NCBI GenBank assembly: GCA_021201865.1
Contig: JAJQEE010000158.1
Location: 1-64,000 of the forward strand
Length of the DNA stretch: 64,000 nucleotides
From: Tannerellaceae bacterium
GTDB lineage: Bacteria > Bacteroidota > Bacteroidia > Bacteroidales > Tannerellaceae
Direction: 5' to 3'
Below are positions 9,655-19,099 of the stretch, piece by piece. The translations under genes were made by a program, and so were the position numbers. The notes beneath the pieces are model-generated. The model did no database searches. It was not told where the DNA came from and saw only the letters and a program-made list of their open reading frames with translations. Each line of letters begins with the position of its first letter. Positions within the stretch are counted from its first letter, which is position 1.

Positions 9655-10176
9655 TAATTGTTTAAACAGGTCCCATATTACTATACCCGCCGTAACAGAT
9701 ACATTCAGCGAATGTTTCGTTCCATATTGAGGTATTTCAATACACAGATCACAGTTATCAACAACGGTTTGCTGAACGCCCTTCACCTCATTTCCCAAAA
9801 TAACAGCATATTTTTTCTCCTTATCTACCACCAATTTATCTAATATACTACTTCCCTCTGCCTGTTCAATTGCACATACCACATATCCTTGTTCTTTGAG
9901 GTTATGAACAGCTTCCATGGTATCTTTAAAATAGAACCAATCTACAGAATCTTCCGCCCCTAAAGCGGTTTTATGAATCTCCGGGTGAGGAGGACAGGCA
10001 GTGATTCCACACAAATAAACCGCTTCCACTTTAAAAGCATCGGAAGTACGAAATACAGATCCTACGTTATTCAAGCTTCTGATGTGGTCAAGTACCACGA
10101 CCAAAGGTATTTTTTTACTTTCTTTGAAAGCTTCGGGTGTTAATCTGTTTAATTCCGTAATTTTTAATTTTCGCAT
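9646..10176 (-). CDS. SpoU/TrmH-family RNA methyltransferase
   Basis: A 176-residue SPOUT methyltransferase using S-adenosylmethionine on tRNA or rRNA 2'-O-ribose. The three family motifs are visible: DHIRSLNNVGSVFRTSDAF, VILGNEVKGV and IPQYGTKHSLNVSVTAGI, the last forming the trefoil-knot cofactor site. Reading can begin 24 bases upstream at 10200, but that codon overlaps the -7 box (10198-10205) and the family normally begins at MRKLK, so 10176 is chosen. It is divergent from nadA across a long AT-rich region. Confidence 0.85.
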   Translation of the reverse strand: MRKLKITELNRLTPEAFKESKKIPLVVVLDHIRSLNNVGSVFRTSDAFKVEAVYLCGITACPPHPEIHKTALGAEDSVDWFYFKDTMEAVHNLKEQGYVVCAIEQAEGSSILDKLVVDKEKKYAVILGNEVKGVQQTVVDNCDLCIEIPQYGTKHSLNVSVTAGIVIWDLFKQLSD

Positions 10177-10197
10177 ATTTTCTGTAACTTTATAGGA

Positions 10198-10205
10198 CAA
10201 AGGTA
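10198..10205 (-). promoter_or_regulatory. -7 box for the RNA methyltransferase
   Basis: The minus strand reads TACCTTTG (TAnnTTTG). It overlaps the upstream alternative start and so supports the start at 10176. Confidence 0.55.
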
Positions 10206-10738
10206 GAGGAATTAAACTTTATCAAAAATACCTGTGAAAAACTATTCATAAGTCGTGAACAGAAAATGAAAAATAATCCTTGCAAAATTCAGATTATTGA
10301 ATATACATCCACTGATCTAAAATCCATACTACAAATTTAAAATGAGTTATGAGGAAATATCAACAGTCCTTTTACACAGGTTTCAGAGGAATAATATCCA
10401 TTAAATTTTTCACAACAAGAGTTTTCAACACCTAAAAGAAAGAAATAGATAAACTCAAGATAAACAAATAGAAAAGGGTTTAATTATGTGTTGGTAATCT
10501 TTTTATAAGCTTTATAAGAATATGGATAACTAAAAATCCTACCATTTGTAATAAAAATGTATTAACTGTTTTAACGGTATATCATCATTATTATTTAGAT
10601 TTTTAATTTAAAGATTAAAGAATATAATAATATAGAATGTGGATAACTCCGGAAATGGATTCATTGTTATAGTAGCAAACCGGATAGAAAAGGTTTGATT
10701 TAAAAGAGTGGCTTATTCTTTCACAACGAAGATTATTG
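10206..10738. other. AT-rich region with DnaA boxes, candidate oriC
   Basis: This 530-bp divergent intergenic region has no credible gene. It contains a perfect DnaA box in reverse (TGTGGATAA, 10638-10646), a one-mismatch box (TATGGATAA, 10521-10529), and further one-mismatch matches near 10232 (TGTGAAAAA), 10369 (TTTTACACA) and 10406 (TTTTTCACA). A very A+T-rich block (about 10555-10637) lies directly beside the perfect box, as a DNA-unwinding element would. A parS-like site 26 kb away supports an origin-proximal position. dnaA is not in the window and GC skew was not computed, so this stays a candidate. Confidence 0.4.
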
Positions 10739-10746
10739 TAACTTTG
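10739..10746 (+). promoter_or_regulatory. -7 box for nadA
   Basis: TAACTTTG matches TAnnTTTG and lies 26 bases before the nadA ATG. Confidence 0.55.
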
Positions 10747-10772
10747 CGATCCATACTAATAATAATGTAATT

Positions 10773-11759
10773 ATGCAGACCGATCAACCCATAGGATATA
10801 TGAATATCCCTGTTCCTAAAGACATTCATCTGGAAGAGGAAATTAATAGATTACGAAAAGAAAAGAATGCGGTTATCCTGGCTCACTATTATCAGACAGG
10901 AGATATACAGGATATTGCGGATTTTGTAGGGGACAGCCTGGCGTTGGCCCAATGGGCTGCCAAAACAGAAGCGGACATCATTGTTCTTTGCGGTGTACAT
11001 TTTATGGGAGAGACAGCCAAGATCCTGTGTCCGGATAAGAAGGTACTGGTACCGGACCTGAATGCGGGCTGTTCTTTGGCAGACAGCTGTCCTGCTTCGG
11101 AATTTGAAGCGTTCGTCAGACAACATCCGGATCATACGGTGATTTCTTATGTAAATACCACGGCCGCTGTGAAGGCTGTTACAGATGTAGTAGTCACCTC
11201 TACGAACGCCAGGCAGATCGTAGAGAGCTTTCCACCGGAAACTAAACTGATCTTCGGACCGGACCGGAATTTGGGAAATTATATCAATAGTATTACCGGT
11301 AGAAACATGTTATTATGGAATGGAGCCTGTCATGTTCATGAACAATTCTCTCTGGAAAAGATCCTGGAATTAAAGAAACAATATCCGGATGCGGATATTA
11401 TTACCCACCCGGAATGTAAACAGCCGGTTATTCAGGTCTCAGATTTCGTAGGATCAACGGCAGCTCTGTTAAAGTATACGATTCAGTCTGACAAAAAACA
11501 ATTCATTGTAGCGACGGAAAGTGGGGTTATTCACGAGATGCAAAAACAAAGTCCGGATAAGGAATTTATACCGGCTCCACCAAATGATAGTACATGTGCC
11601 TGTAATGAGTGTGCATTTATGCGTTTGAATACAATGGAGAAATTATATAATTGCCTGAGATACGAATTACCGGAAATATATGTAGATGAAGAGGTGCAGA
11701 AGAAAGCAATCAAACCCATCCGCCGGATGCTGGAAATATCAGCACAATTAGGTTTATAG
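10773..11759 (+). CDS. nadA: Quinolinate synthase A
   Basis: NadA condenses iminoaspartate with dihydroxyacetone phosphate to quinolinate in de novo NAD synthesis. The 328-residue length fits the family. Visible hallmarks are AHYYQTGDIQDIADFVGDS near the N-terminus, the cysteines expected to hold the [4Fe-4S] cluster (in LCGVHFMGETAK, WNGACHVHEQF and CACNECAFM), and the HPECKQPV substrate-site motif. nadB and nadC are not adjacent. The gene has its own -7 box and starts with ATG at 10773. Confidence 0.95.
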   Translation: MQTDQPIGYMNIPVPKDIHLEEEINRLRKEKNAVILAHYYQTGDIQDIADFVGDSLALAQWAAKTEADIIVLCGVHFMGETAKILCPDKKVLVPDLNAGCSLADSCPASEFEAFVRQHPDHTVISYVNTTAAVKAVTDVVVTSTNARQIVESFPPETKLIFGPDRNLGNYINSITGRNMLLWNGACHVHEQFSLEKILELKKQYPDADIITHPECKQPVIQVSDFVGSTAALLKYTIQSDKKQFIVATESGVIHEMQKQSPDKEFIPAPPNDSTCACNECAFMRLNTMEKLYNCLRYELPEIYVDEEVQKKAIKPIRRMLEISAQLGL

Positions 11760-11793
11760 GATGTATATCCACTAATTCTTAATAATAACTTAT

Positions 11794-13245
11794 ATGTTAT
11801 TCAATTCATTTGAATATTTGGTATTCCTGCCTGTTGTTTTCCTTCTTTACTGGTTTGTGGTAAACAAAAAGTTAGAAATACAAAATGCTTTTATAGTTGT
11901 TGTAAGTTATATATTTTATGGTTGGTGGGACTGGAGATTTCTTATTTTAATAGCCATTACCTCTTTTGCCAGTTGGTTGAGTGGTATATGGATGTTACAT
12001 ATCAGGCAAACGGGAGAGAATCCTGCTGTTAGGAATAAAAAGTGTAAGTGGATCACAGCAGGGAATATAGTATTGAATATCGGAATATTAGGTTTCTTTA
12101 AATACTATAATTTTTTTGTTGATAACTTTGTTGAAGCATTTGGTTTTATGGGAATAAAATTACATGTTTCTACTTTACGGATCATTTTGCCGGTAGGGAT
12201 CAGTTTTTATACCTTTCAAGCCTTGAGTTATTCGATTGATGTGTATAGAGATAAATTAAAGCCTACAAAAGATATCATCGCATTTTTTGCCTTTGTAAGC
12301 TTTTTTCCTCAATTGGTTGCAGGACCTATCGAAAGAGCTACCAGTTTACTGGTTCAGTTTTATCATAAACGTACATTTGTTTATAAGCAGGCAGTAGATG
12401 GTATTCGTCAGATAATATGGGGATTTTTTAAGAAAATGGTTATAGCGGATAACTGTTCTGTAGTAGTGGATGATATATTTGGTAATTATGCTAATTATTC
12501 CGGTAGTACATTAGTATTAGGAGCCCTATTATTTTCTTTTCAGATATATGGTGACTTTTCCGGATATTCGGATATAGCGATAGGGACCGCTAAATTGTTT
12601 GGTATAGAATTAAGACGGAATTTCCATTATCCTTACTTTTCCAGAAATATCATGGAGTTTTGGAGGAGATGGCATATATCTTTAAATACCTGGTTCTTAG
12701 ATTATATTTATATTCCCTTGGGAGGTAGCCGGGAAGGAAGATATAAACATATCCGTAATATCTTACTTGTTTTCTTTTTGAGTGGTTTATGGCATGGAGC
12801 TGCCTGGACTTTTATTGTTTGGGGTCTTTACTATGGTTTACTTTTTATTCCATTGGTATTATTGGGTGTCCGGGTAGATACAAAAGTCCCTCAGTTTAAA
12901 AATATAGGGTCTATATTGGGTGCCTTTATGATAGTTATGTTTGGCTGGATTATTTTCCGGGCAGAAAATATGATGGTAGCAATGGGTTACTTACAACATA
13001 TGTTTGATAAAAGTCTTTTTCATATTCCTAAAGCTGCTGGGATTAATAATGTGTTTGCTATCTTATCTTTATTTTTTATTCTTATTCTGCTAAGTATAGA
13101 ATGGATGAACCGGGGAAATTCTTTTGGGTTGGATTTAAAGCATGTTCCGAATAATTTTCTTCGGTATAGTATTTATACTTTCATTTTATTTGCTATTTAT
13201 TTCTTTGGAGCAGATTCATCCAGTTTTATATATTTCCAATTTTAG
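11794..13245 (+). CDS. MBOAT-family O-acyltransferase
   Basis: A 483-residue membrane-bound O-acyltransferase of the AlgI/PatA/DltB group, with about eleven hydrophobic segments. The catalytic His lies in SGLWHGAAWTFIVWG near residue 334, and the conserved region FSGYSDIAIG with RNFHYPYFSRNIMEFWRRWH is intact. Such proteins pass acyl groups across the inner membrane to extracytoplasmic polysaccharide or LPS. The next gene encodes an SGNH-like partner, the usual two-component arrangement. The substrate is unknown. Confidence 0.9.
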   Translation: MLFNSFEYLVFLPVVFLLYWFVVNKKLEIQNAFIVVVSYIFYGWWDWRFLILIAITSFASWLSGIWMLHIRQTGENPAVRNKKCKWITAGNIVLNIGILGFFKYYNFFVDNFVEAFGFMGIKLHVSTLRIILPVGISFYTFQALSYSIDVYRDKLKPTKDIIAFFAFVSFFPQLVAGPIERATSLLVQFYHKRTFVYKQAVDGIRQIIWGFFKKMVIADNCSVVVDDIFGNYANYSGSTLVLGALLFSFQIYGDFSGYSDIAIGTAKLFGIELRRNFHYPYFSRNIMEFWRRWHISLNTWFLDYIYIPLGGSREGRYKHIRNILLVFFLSGLWHGAAWTFIVWGLYYGLLFIPLVLLGVRVDTKVPQFKNIGSILGAFMIVMFGWIIFRAENMMVAMGYLQHMFDKSLFHIPKAAGINNVFAILSLFFILILLSIEWMNRGNSFGLDLKHVPNNFLRYSIYTFILFAIYFFGADSSSFIYFQF

Positions 13246-13250
13246 TGAAG

Positions 13251-14222
13251 ATGAAATTAACAGGAACACAACAACTATCAATAGGTATATTTCTATTTTT
13301 CCTTGTAGGATTAATAGTCATATTCAATGGAATCACTCCCTGGTTATTCCGTAAAATGCCCAATGATTTTGTTCGGACTAAATTAATAATAAACACACTG
13401 AATGATCCGGATCATACACCCGGCATGGTTATTTTTGGAAATAGCAGGGCCATGAGTGGTGTAAATGGATATCTGCTTCAGGAACAGTTACCGGATCATC
13501 CGTTGACGTATAGTTTCACCTCTACCAGTCAATATATGAGTGAGAGTGTACTTTTTTATACTTCTTTACCTTCCTCTGTCCATACGGTTTTGCAATGTAT
13601 AGATATTCAATCTCTTTCACAACCTATTGATATGAAAATATCTAATCAGGTAGCTCTTCATATGTATGGATATAAAATGGATGACCAAACGAAGTCTTTT
13701 GCATTTTCTTTATATAAAAAATTAAATAAATCAGATTGGTATTATAATTTTCATGCCCGGGATTGTCTTTTTAGTGGTATGAATGTCTGGTTAAGGAATT
13801 TATTGGATGATGATGTTTCAGAAATATCTCTGGAGCATACACTCCACTATGCGATGACTCAAACTTCCGACAGGAATGAAGCTGTTTATGAGAGAGAAAT
13901 ATTGCATTATGAAACAAATGACAGTTTTAAAAATTACACGATCTTACCGGAATGGAAAGAATTGATAGAAGCTTCTTACCAGTATATTCGTGCAAAAAAT
14001 ATAAAGTATTATTTCGTAGTGATGCCACATAATCCCGATGTTCTTCCCACTCATCAGGAAGAACGGGAGAGGGCTTTCAGTATGTTTAGAGAGGAGTTTG
14101 ATTCTATTCCGGTTATCAATTGTATGGATATCTTATCTGCGGATGATTTTTATGATGCTATACATCCTAATCAGAAGGGAGCTGCTAAATTAACCCAACA
14201 TATTATTCAGTATTTGCAATGA
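13251..14222 (+). CDS. SGNH-like acyl-transfer partner protein
   Basis: A 323-residue protein with one N-terminal transmembrane segment (about residues 7-25) and an SGNH-hydrolase-like periplasmic domain. The nucleophile block is GNSRAMSG, and the Asp-His pair is in DAIHPNQKG near the C-terminus. It is likely to work with the MBOAT protein encoded just upstream, as AlgX/AlgJ-type or DltD-type partners do. A GTG codon at 13245 overlaps the MBOAT stop; the ATG six bases later is preferred. The 3' end overlaps the convergent acyltransferase gene by 16 bases. Confidence 0.7.
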   Translation: MKLTGTQQLSIGIFLFFLVGLIVIFNGITPWLFRKMPNDFVRTKLIINTLNDPDHTPGMVIFGNSRAMSGVNGYLLQEQLPDHPLTYSFTSTSQYMSESVLFYTSLPSSVHTVLQCIDIQSLSQPIDMKISNQVALHMYGYKMDDQTKSFAFSLYKKLNKSDWYYNFHARDCLFSGMNVWLRNLLDDDVSEISLEHTLHYAMTQTSDRNEAVYEREILHYETNDSFKNYTILPEWKELIEASYQYIRAKNIKYYFVVMPHNPDVLPTHQEERERAFSMFREEFDSIPVINCMDILSADDFYDAIHPNQKGAAKLTQHIIQYLQ

Positions 14223-15256
14223 TTTTGGGTATTTTTTTTTGTATATAATAGGGGGTTTTCTATATAATACCAGGATAGAATTCCTAAGATAGTACTTAAA
14301 ACAGCCGTAAGAATAAAAGTAAGCGGTAAATGGTATTTGTCTATGCCAAAATGAATAAAGGTTTGTATGATTGGAAAGTGGAACAAATAGATACCATACG
14401 AGAAATTTCCTAATTTACCTATAAAATGCAGCCATTTAAAACTATACACAATACAAATAATAAAAGAAGCTAATGCAATAGGCTCTAATAAATCAATTCC
14501 TGGGATTGTTCTGAACAATAATATGAAGATACTAACCGGAAATATATACCATTTGTATTTTCTGAAAGAATCAAAATAAAGCAAAATGATTATACCTGAA
14601 CAAAAATACATCATCTGTCCGGGAAATTGTCTTTTTAAAAATAGATATAGATTTACTCCGGTGTTATCATATAAGTATTCAAAGAGATAAGAATATAACA
14701 TAGAAAACAGGTAAATCCCTATCAGGAACCAGGACTTTTTATGTTTAAGAAGAAATAGAAACAGGAGGGGAACAGTAAAATATAACATGATCTCTACTTT
14801 CATAGTCCATAGAGATCCGTTTACTACCTGAATAGGATTGTTTGTAAAAACTCCTGGCAACTCAGGCTGCAAAAAATTTAATGTAAGAGAATTACCGATC
14901 AGGTATTGGTATAGTTGGGTGGAACTGAAATATTCGATAGGAGTCAGAGAAGTAAGAAAACTTCCCAGAATGATACATAAAAAAATGGTAATAAGATAGG
15001 CAGGCATAATCCGGCAGAAACGTTTCCGTAAATAAATAGTCAGATCCGGTGTACGTATAAAACTGAACATCACAAGAAAACCACTGATAATAAAGAATCC
15101 TTTTACTCTCATATCACCATTTACAATCCAGAAAGGTTCACTTTCTGTTAACGTACTACAGTGGTTAAACATGATAGAATAAGCCAGAAAGAAACGGATC
15201 AGATTAAAGTTGTTTTTTTCTTTTACTAAACTTATTATCTTATCATTCAGGATCAT
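14207..15256 (-). CDS. Acyltransferase family 3 membrane protein (OafA/YrhL-like)
   Basis: A 349-residue membrane protein with about ten hydrophobic segments. The N-terminal signature FNLIRFFLAYSIMFNH holds the conserved Arg and His of acyltransferase family 3, and VKGFFIISGFLVMFSFIR follows. Members O-acetylate LPS or other glycans. The codon at 15280 would place the start inside porZ; the ATG at 15256, 7 bases after the porZ stop, is the better choice and implies co-transcription with porZ. The acceptor is unknown. Confidence 0.85.
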   Translation of the reverse strand: MILNDKIISLVKEKNNFNLIRFFLAYSIMFNHCSTLTESEPFWIVNGDMRVKGFFIISGFLVMFSFIRTPDLTIYLRKRFCRIMPAYLITIFLCIILGSFLTSLTPIEYFSSTQLYQYLIGNSLTLNFLQPELPGVFTNNPIQVVNGSLWTMKVEIMLYFTVPLLFLFLLKHKKSWFLIGIYLFSMLYSYLFEYLYDNTGVNLYLFLKRQFPGQMMYFCSGIIILLYFDSFRKYKWYIFPVSIFILLFRTIPGIDLLEPIALASFIICIVYSFKWLHFIGKLGNFSYGIYLFHFPIIQTFIHFGIDKYHLPLTFILTAVLSTILGILSWYYIENPLLYTKKNTQNHCKY

Positions 15257-15263
15257 TTTATTC

Positions 15264-17537
15264 TTATTTAATGACGGCAATTTTAGTCACTATGCTCTCT
15301 GAGCCGTTTTGGGAAGCCATTAACACTAAATAAATGCCTGTTGAAACCCGTTGTCCGGATCTGTTCCTACAATTCCAGGTTGCCTGTCCACCAATAGATT
15401 TGGTTTGATAAATTAGATTTCCGTTCAGATCTGTTATTTTAACATTGCTATTATCCATCAGACCGGTAATGGTTACTCTGTCGTCATATTCCGGACGGAC
15501 TGGATTGGGAAAAGCATACACATCCGAAAAGTCTTCTTTTCCAGCTATGGCTTCTCCCTGGTAGGATATAAGTCCTTTGCTGGTACCAATAAAAACTTCT
15601 CCGGTTTGGTCATTGATATCGATAGAATAAATATGATCTGATAGGAGAGGACTATTAGCAGTAGTAAACTGATGAATGACTTCCTGATTATCTTCATTGA
15701 GCACATAGACACCATTTCCTTCCGTACCGAACCATTTCCTGTTGCCCTGATCCACTTTTATACAGGTGATTAACTGGTTATCCAGAAAATAATATAGTTC
15801 ACCATGATCTTCATGTGTTAATTTAATTCGGTTACAACGTGTTTCATTATAAATGACTCTGTCAGGTTGTGTAAAGTAAACAGGTCCACTGGTTGTCCCT
15901 ACCCAGACATATCCGTCTTTATCTTCTGCGAGACTGGTGTATCCACTGGGAGTAAGTAGTTTATCATCCTGATCAGTCATTGTACTAAAAAAGAAAGAAG
16001 TATTATTATCTAAAGCATCAATAATGGCTATACCTGCCTGCTCCTGAGGATGGGGCACATTGATCCATTTATAGTTGGAAGAGGTAATCAGAATATCATT
16101 CAAAGAATATTTTTCGGATAATCCTTCTACATATACACTATGCCATTTTCCATCTTTGTCTAATATTTTAATACCCTCCTGGATCTGAGAGTTAGTCATC
16201 CATAAATTATTATCTTTATCAAATGATAATCCATGAATAAAATGATAACCCATATTATTCTCTATAATAGTTTCTAAGGTACTGTTATTTTTATTGTAGA
16301 GATTAATTACTTCCATATCCTTTATTTCCACTACACCATCTCCAAAGGAAGAGACATACAAATGATTTTCATCTGCCGGATGAACCGCTATACTTAAGTA
16401 GTCACGAGGATTAATTTTAAATTTTTCATATACATCTTCCTGGCTGATATAACTCCATTTATTATAATCATAGACCATTATGAATCCGTAGTTACCAAAT
16501 CTGATGCCGCCGGATGTTTTCCCTCCTGCTGCTAAATATAATTTAGAAGGGGTAGAAACAACCTTGTATGGACTATTCATACGGGGTCCATCTAATCTGA
16601 TGGATTCTGTTTTTGTTTCATAGCTTCCTGAACTGTTTCTGGCAATACATTTAATTCCCTTTTCTTCCTCTGCCACCCAATAGGTATCGTTTTTGAAGGA
16701 AGAGATATCGTGAATGTTACCTTTTAATGAAGTAGGAGCACCTATATCAGAATATATGAGTATAGTATCGTTTTGTAAAACGATTAGTTTGTCATTTGTG
16801 ATCTTTACCCCTTTAATATGATTGGTATTTAGTAAAGGAGTTAATTCTCTATCATAAAAGATTCCTGTCTGATCGATAAGAAAAAACAGTCTGTTTTTAA
16901 ATACAAATACTTTGGATACTTCTTTTTCCTCTGTTAAAGAAGGAAGAGAATAAGTTTGCCAGACGTTTGAATCTAATAAATTATCATTTAAAGAACCATA
17001 GATCACTCCGTTTTCAGTAGAAGCATATAGATAATTATCGAGTATGCAACAGGAAGTTGTCTGAAGAGATAAATTATAAGTTTCCGCGATCTCTTTTTTA
17101 TTCATATTTACTACCATAATACCAAAACCTGTTGATATGTAGGCATACTCATTATATAAGTAAACGGAATATATTTCCTTGTTTCTGAGTTGTGTATTTT
17201 GAAAGAGATAAGGGAGATTGTAAACTCCGTCTTCAGACAAAATATCTATGTTCGCATTTTCATATATGATCAGTAAAGATTTAGCGGTATGATTGTAATT
17301 GATACAAATGATTTCTGTATCATTCAAATAATTACTTTTATCCAACTGCCGGATACTATTATCTTCTTTATCGTATGAAAAAAGAGAACCTTCTGCTACC
17401 ACATATACTTTAGAAGAACTTTCTTCTACTAACCGGGTCGTAAAATAGGAGAGATAAGTCTTCCACGAATTGTTGTTGGCAAAAGTGGCAGAAGTAAGAA
17501 GTAAGAAGGAGATTAAAATACATGCGAAACGCTTCAT
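15264..17537 (-). CDS. porZ: PorZ-like type IX secretion beta-propeller protein
   Basis: A 757-residue protein with a signal peptide (MKRFACILISFLLLTSATFA), two beta-propeller-like regions made of repeated 'two-component regulator propeller' units (for example DKDGYVWVGTTSGPV and DQGNRKWFGTEGNGVYVL), and a C-terminal T9SS-type domain beginning about residue 670 (FPNPVRPEYDDRVTITGL). Length and order match PorZ, the surface protein that delivers anionic LPS to the PorU sortase in Porphyromonas gingivalis. Other T9SS genes are not in the window. The next gene on the strand is an acyltransferase 7 bases away, and rdgB lies 12 bases upstream. PorZ is the best match; a generic T9SS-exported propeller protein is the alternative. 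Confidence 0.75.
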   Translation of the reverse strand: MKRFACILISFLLLTSATFANNNSWKTYLSYFTTRLVEESSSKVYVVAEGSLFSYDKEDNSIRQLDKSNYLNDTEIICINYNHTAKSLLIIYENANIDILSEDGVYNLPYLFQNTQLRNKEIYSVYLYNEYAYISTGFGIMVVNMNKKEIAETYNLSLQTTSCCILDNYLYASTENGVIYGSLNDNLLDSNVWQTYSLPSLTEEKEVSKVFVFKNRLFFLIDQTGIFYDRELTPLLNTNHIKGVKITNDKLIVLQNDTILIYSDIGAPTSLKGNIHDISSFKNDTYWVAEEEKGIKCIARNSSGSYETKTESIRLDGPRMNSPYKVVSTPSKLYLAAGGKTSGGIRFGNYGFIMVYDYNKWSYISQEDVYEKFKINPRDYLSIAVHPADENHLYVSSFGDGVVEIKDMEVINLYNKNNSTLETIIENNMGYHFIHGLSFDKDNNLWMTNSQIQEGIKILDKDGKWHSVYVEGLSEKYSLNDILITSSNYKWINVPHPQEQAGIAIIDALDNNTSFFFSTMTDQDDKLLTPSGYTSLAEDKDGYVWVGTTSGPVYFTQPDRVIYNETRCNRIKLTHEDHGELYYFLDNQLITCIKVDQGNRKWFGTEGNGVYVLNEDNQEVIHQFTTANSPLLSDHIYSIDINDQTGEVFIGTSKGLISYQGEAIAGKEDFSDVYAFPNPVRPEYDDRVTITGLMDNSNVKITDLNGNLIYQTKSIGGQATWNCRNRSGQRVSTGIYLVLMASQNGSESIVTKIAVIK

Positions 17538-17549
17538 ACGAAGATCTTT

Positions 17550-18131
17550 TTAGATACTGTTAGTAGATAAGAAAGCAGTTAATTTAGCTACAGCACGGGC
17601 CCGGTGGCTAATTTGATTCTTTATATGATCTCCTAATTCTGCAAAAGTCTGTGTATAGTCATCAGGAATAAATACAGGATCATATCCGAAACCGTTCTCA
17701 CCCCTTTTTTCCTTTGTAATCTGTCCGTTGACGATTCCGTCAAACAGATACTCCTCTCCATTTAAAAGAAGAGCTATAACGGAACGAAAACGGCCTTTCC
17801 GGTTCGCTTTACCCTCCATTTCCTGTAGTAATTTATTCATATTGGCTTCTGCATCGTGTGGTATACCGGAATAACGTGCAGAATAAACACCGGGAGTATT
17901 ATTCAGTACCTCTACTTCCAGTCCACTGTCATCTGCAAAACAGTCATATCCGTAATGTTCTTTAATATACCGGACTTTTAACAAGGCATTTCCTTCCATT
18001 GTTTCTGCTGTTTCAGGAATATCTTCACTGCATCCGATTTCCTTTAAACTTACTATTTCAATAGAATCGGAAAGCATGGCACGAACCTCTTCCAGTTTAT
18101 GTGTATTGTTTGTTGCAAATACCAGTTTCAT
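17550..18131 (-). CDS. rdgB: XTP/dITP diphosphatase
   Basis: A 193-residue HAM1/RdgB pyrophosphatase that removes dITP, dXTP and ITP from the nucleotide pool. The nucleotide site [13 protein letters not shown] is at the N-terminus, and [14 protein letters not shown] with [10 protein letters not shown] in the middle carries the metal-binding acidic residues. [10 protein letters not shown] near the end is also conserved. Reading can begin at 18158, but the ATG at 18131 gives the standard N-terminus (MKLVFATNN). It sits downstream of a hairpin terminator that separates it from yitT. Confidence 0.95.
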   Translation of the reverse strand: MKLVFATNNTHKLEEVRAMLSDSIEIVSLKEIGCSEDIPETAETMEGNALLKVRYIKEHYGYDCFADDSGLEVEVLNNTPGVYSARYSGIPHDAEANMNKLLQEMEGKANRKGRFRSVIALLLNGEEYLFDGIVNGQITKEKRGENGFGYDPVFIPDDYTQTFAELGDHIKNQISHRARAVAKLTAFLSTNSI

Positions 18132-18151
18132 AAGATGTATATATAAATAAA

Positions 18152-18192
18152 AAAGCACTTTTATACAGTACTAAAACGTATAAAGGTGCTTT
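18152..18192 (-). terminator. Hairpin between yitT-like gene and rdgB
   Basis: A 15-bp stem (18152-18166 with 18178-18192, one G-T pair) is followed on the minus strand by a T-rich run, so it suits termination after the YitT gene. Confidence 0.75.
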
Positions 18193-18212
18193 AAATTGTA
18201 TAGCTTTTATTT

Positions 18213-19088
18213 TTAAGTTTTTATTTGATCAAAGCCTTCACCATATACTCCCCGGACTGTACTTTGTGAGATAAAAGCCTGAGGATCTATCTCCTTTACC
18301 AACCGGAAAATAGCTATGGATTCGGATTTCTTTGCCATGACCACTACTACCTTTACGGGAGATTTAGAGTAGCCACCGGTTCCTTCAAGGATTGTACACC
18401 CCCGGTCGATCTCTTTGATAATGGCATCACATATGTCATCATATTTTTGTGAAAAGATAAAGAACTGAACTGATTGACGGTTACTGTTAATTACCATATC
18501 CAGTATATAGTTACTGATCACCATTTCTACAAATCCGAATACGATCTTTTCCACATCCTGGAACAGAAAATAAGAGGAGCTGATAATGATAAAATCACAA
18601 AATAAAAGTGCTCTTCCAATAGATATGTTCTTATACTTGGTGACAATAGCAGCTATAATATCCGTACCGCCGGTACTACCATTAGCCGTAAAGATTAATC
18701 CCAATCCGGTACCACACAAACAGGCTCCTATAATGATAGACATAAAAGGTTCATCTTTCAGAATAGGAACTCCCTGTAACAGCCATTCAAACAGAGAAAG
18801 GGAGAGAGATAAAGAAAATACACCGAAAACAGTTTTCAGGACAAACTTTAATCCTAATATCTTATAGGCAATAGCAAGTAAAACCAGGTTAATCGCCAGA
18901 TAAGAGAAGGAAACAGGGATCGATGTGATAAAATAGATTAGCGCACAAATCCCGCTAAGTCCTCCGGTTATGATTTCATTGGAGAGGATAAATCCGTTAA
19001 ATCCGAAACCATATAATAGTGTTCCGATCAGGATAAAAATATAATCCTGTGTCGAATGGTATACTTTCTTCAGTGGCGTTTTTATCAT
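18213..19088 (-). CDS. YitT family membrane protein
   Basis: A 291-residue protein of the YitT/DUF161 family: five or six hydrophobic segments fill the first 190 residues (GFNGFILSNEIITGGLSGIC and TANGSTGGTDIIAAI are the conserved repeats), then a cytoplasmic DUF2179 domain ends in EIDPQAFISQSTVRGVYGEG. The physiological substrate is not established for the family. It follows leuS after 11 bases on the same strand, so it may be read from the leuS promoter, and it ends at a hairpin terminator. Confidence 0.85.
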   Translation of the reverse strand: MIKTPLKKVYHSTQDYIFILIGTLLYGFGFNGFILSNEIITGGLSGICALIYFITSIPVSFSYLAINLVLLAIAYKILGLKFVLKTVFGVFSLSLSLSLFEWLLQGVPILKDEPFMSIIIGACLCGTGLGLIFTANGSTGGTDIIAAIVTKYKNISIGRALLFCDFIIISSSYFLFQDVEKIVFGFVEMVISNYILDMVINSNRQSVQFFIFSQKYDDICDAIIKEIDRGCTILEGTGGYSKSPVKVVVVMAKKSESIAIFRLVKEIDPQAFISQSTVRGVYGEGFDQIKT

Positions 19089-19099
19089 CTCTTAGTCTG

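Noticed and set aside
13245..13250. GTG start for the SGNH partner gene overlapping the MBOAT stop
   Set aside because: An ATG six bases later is the more usual start; both give almost the same protein.
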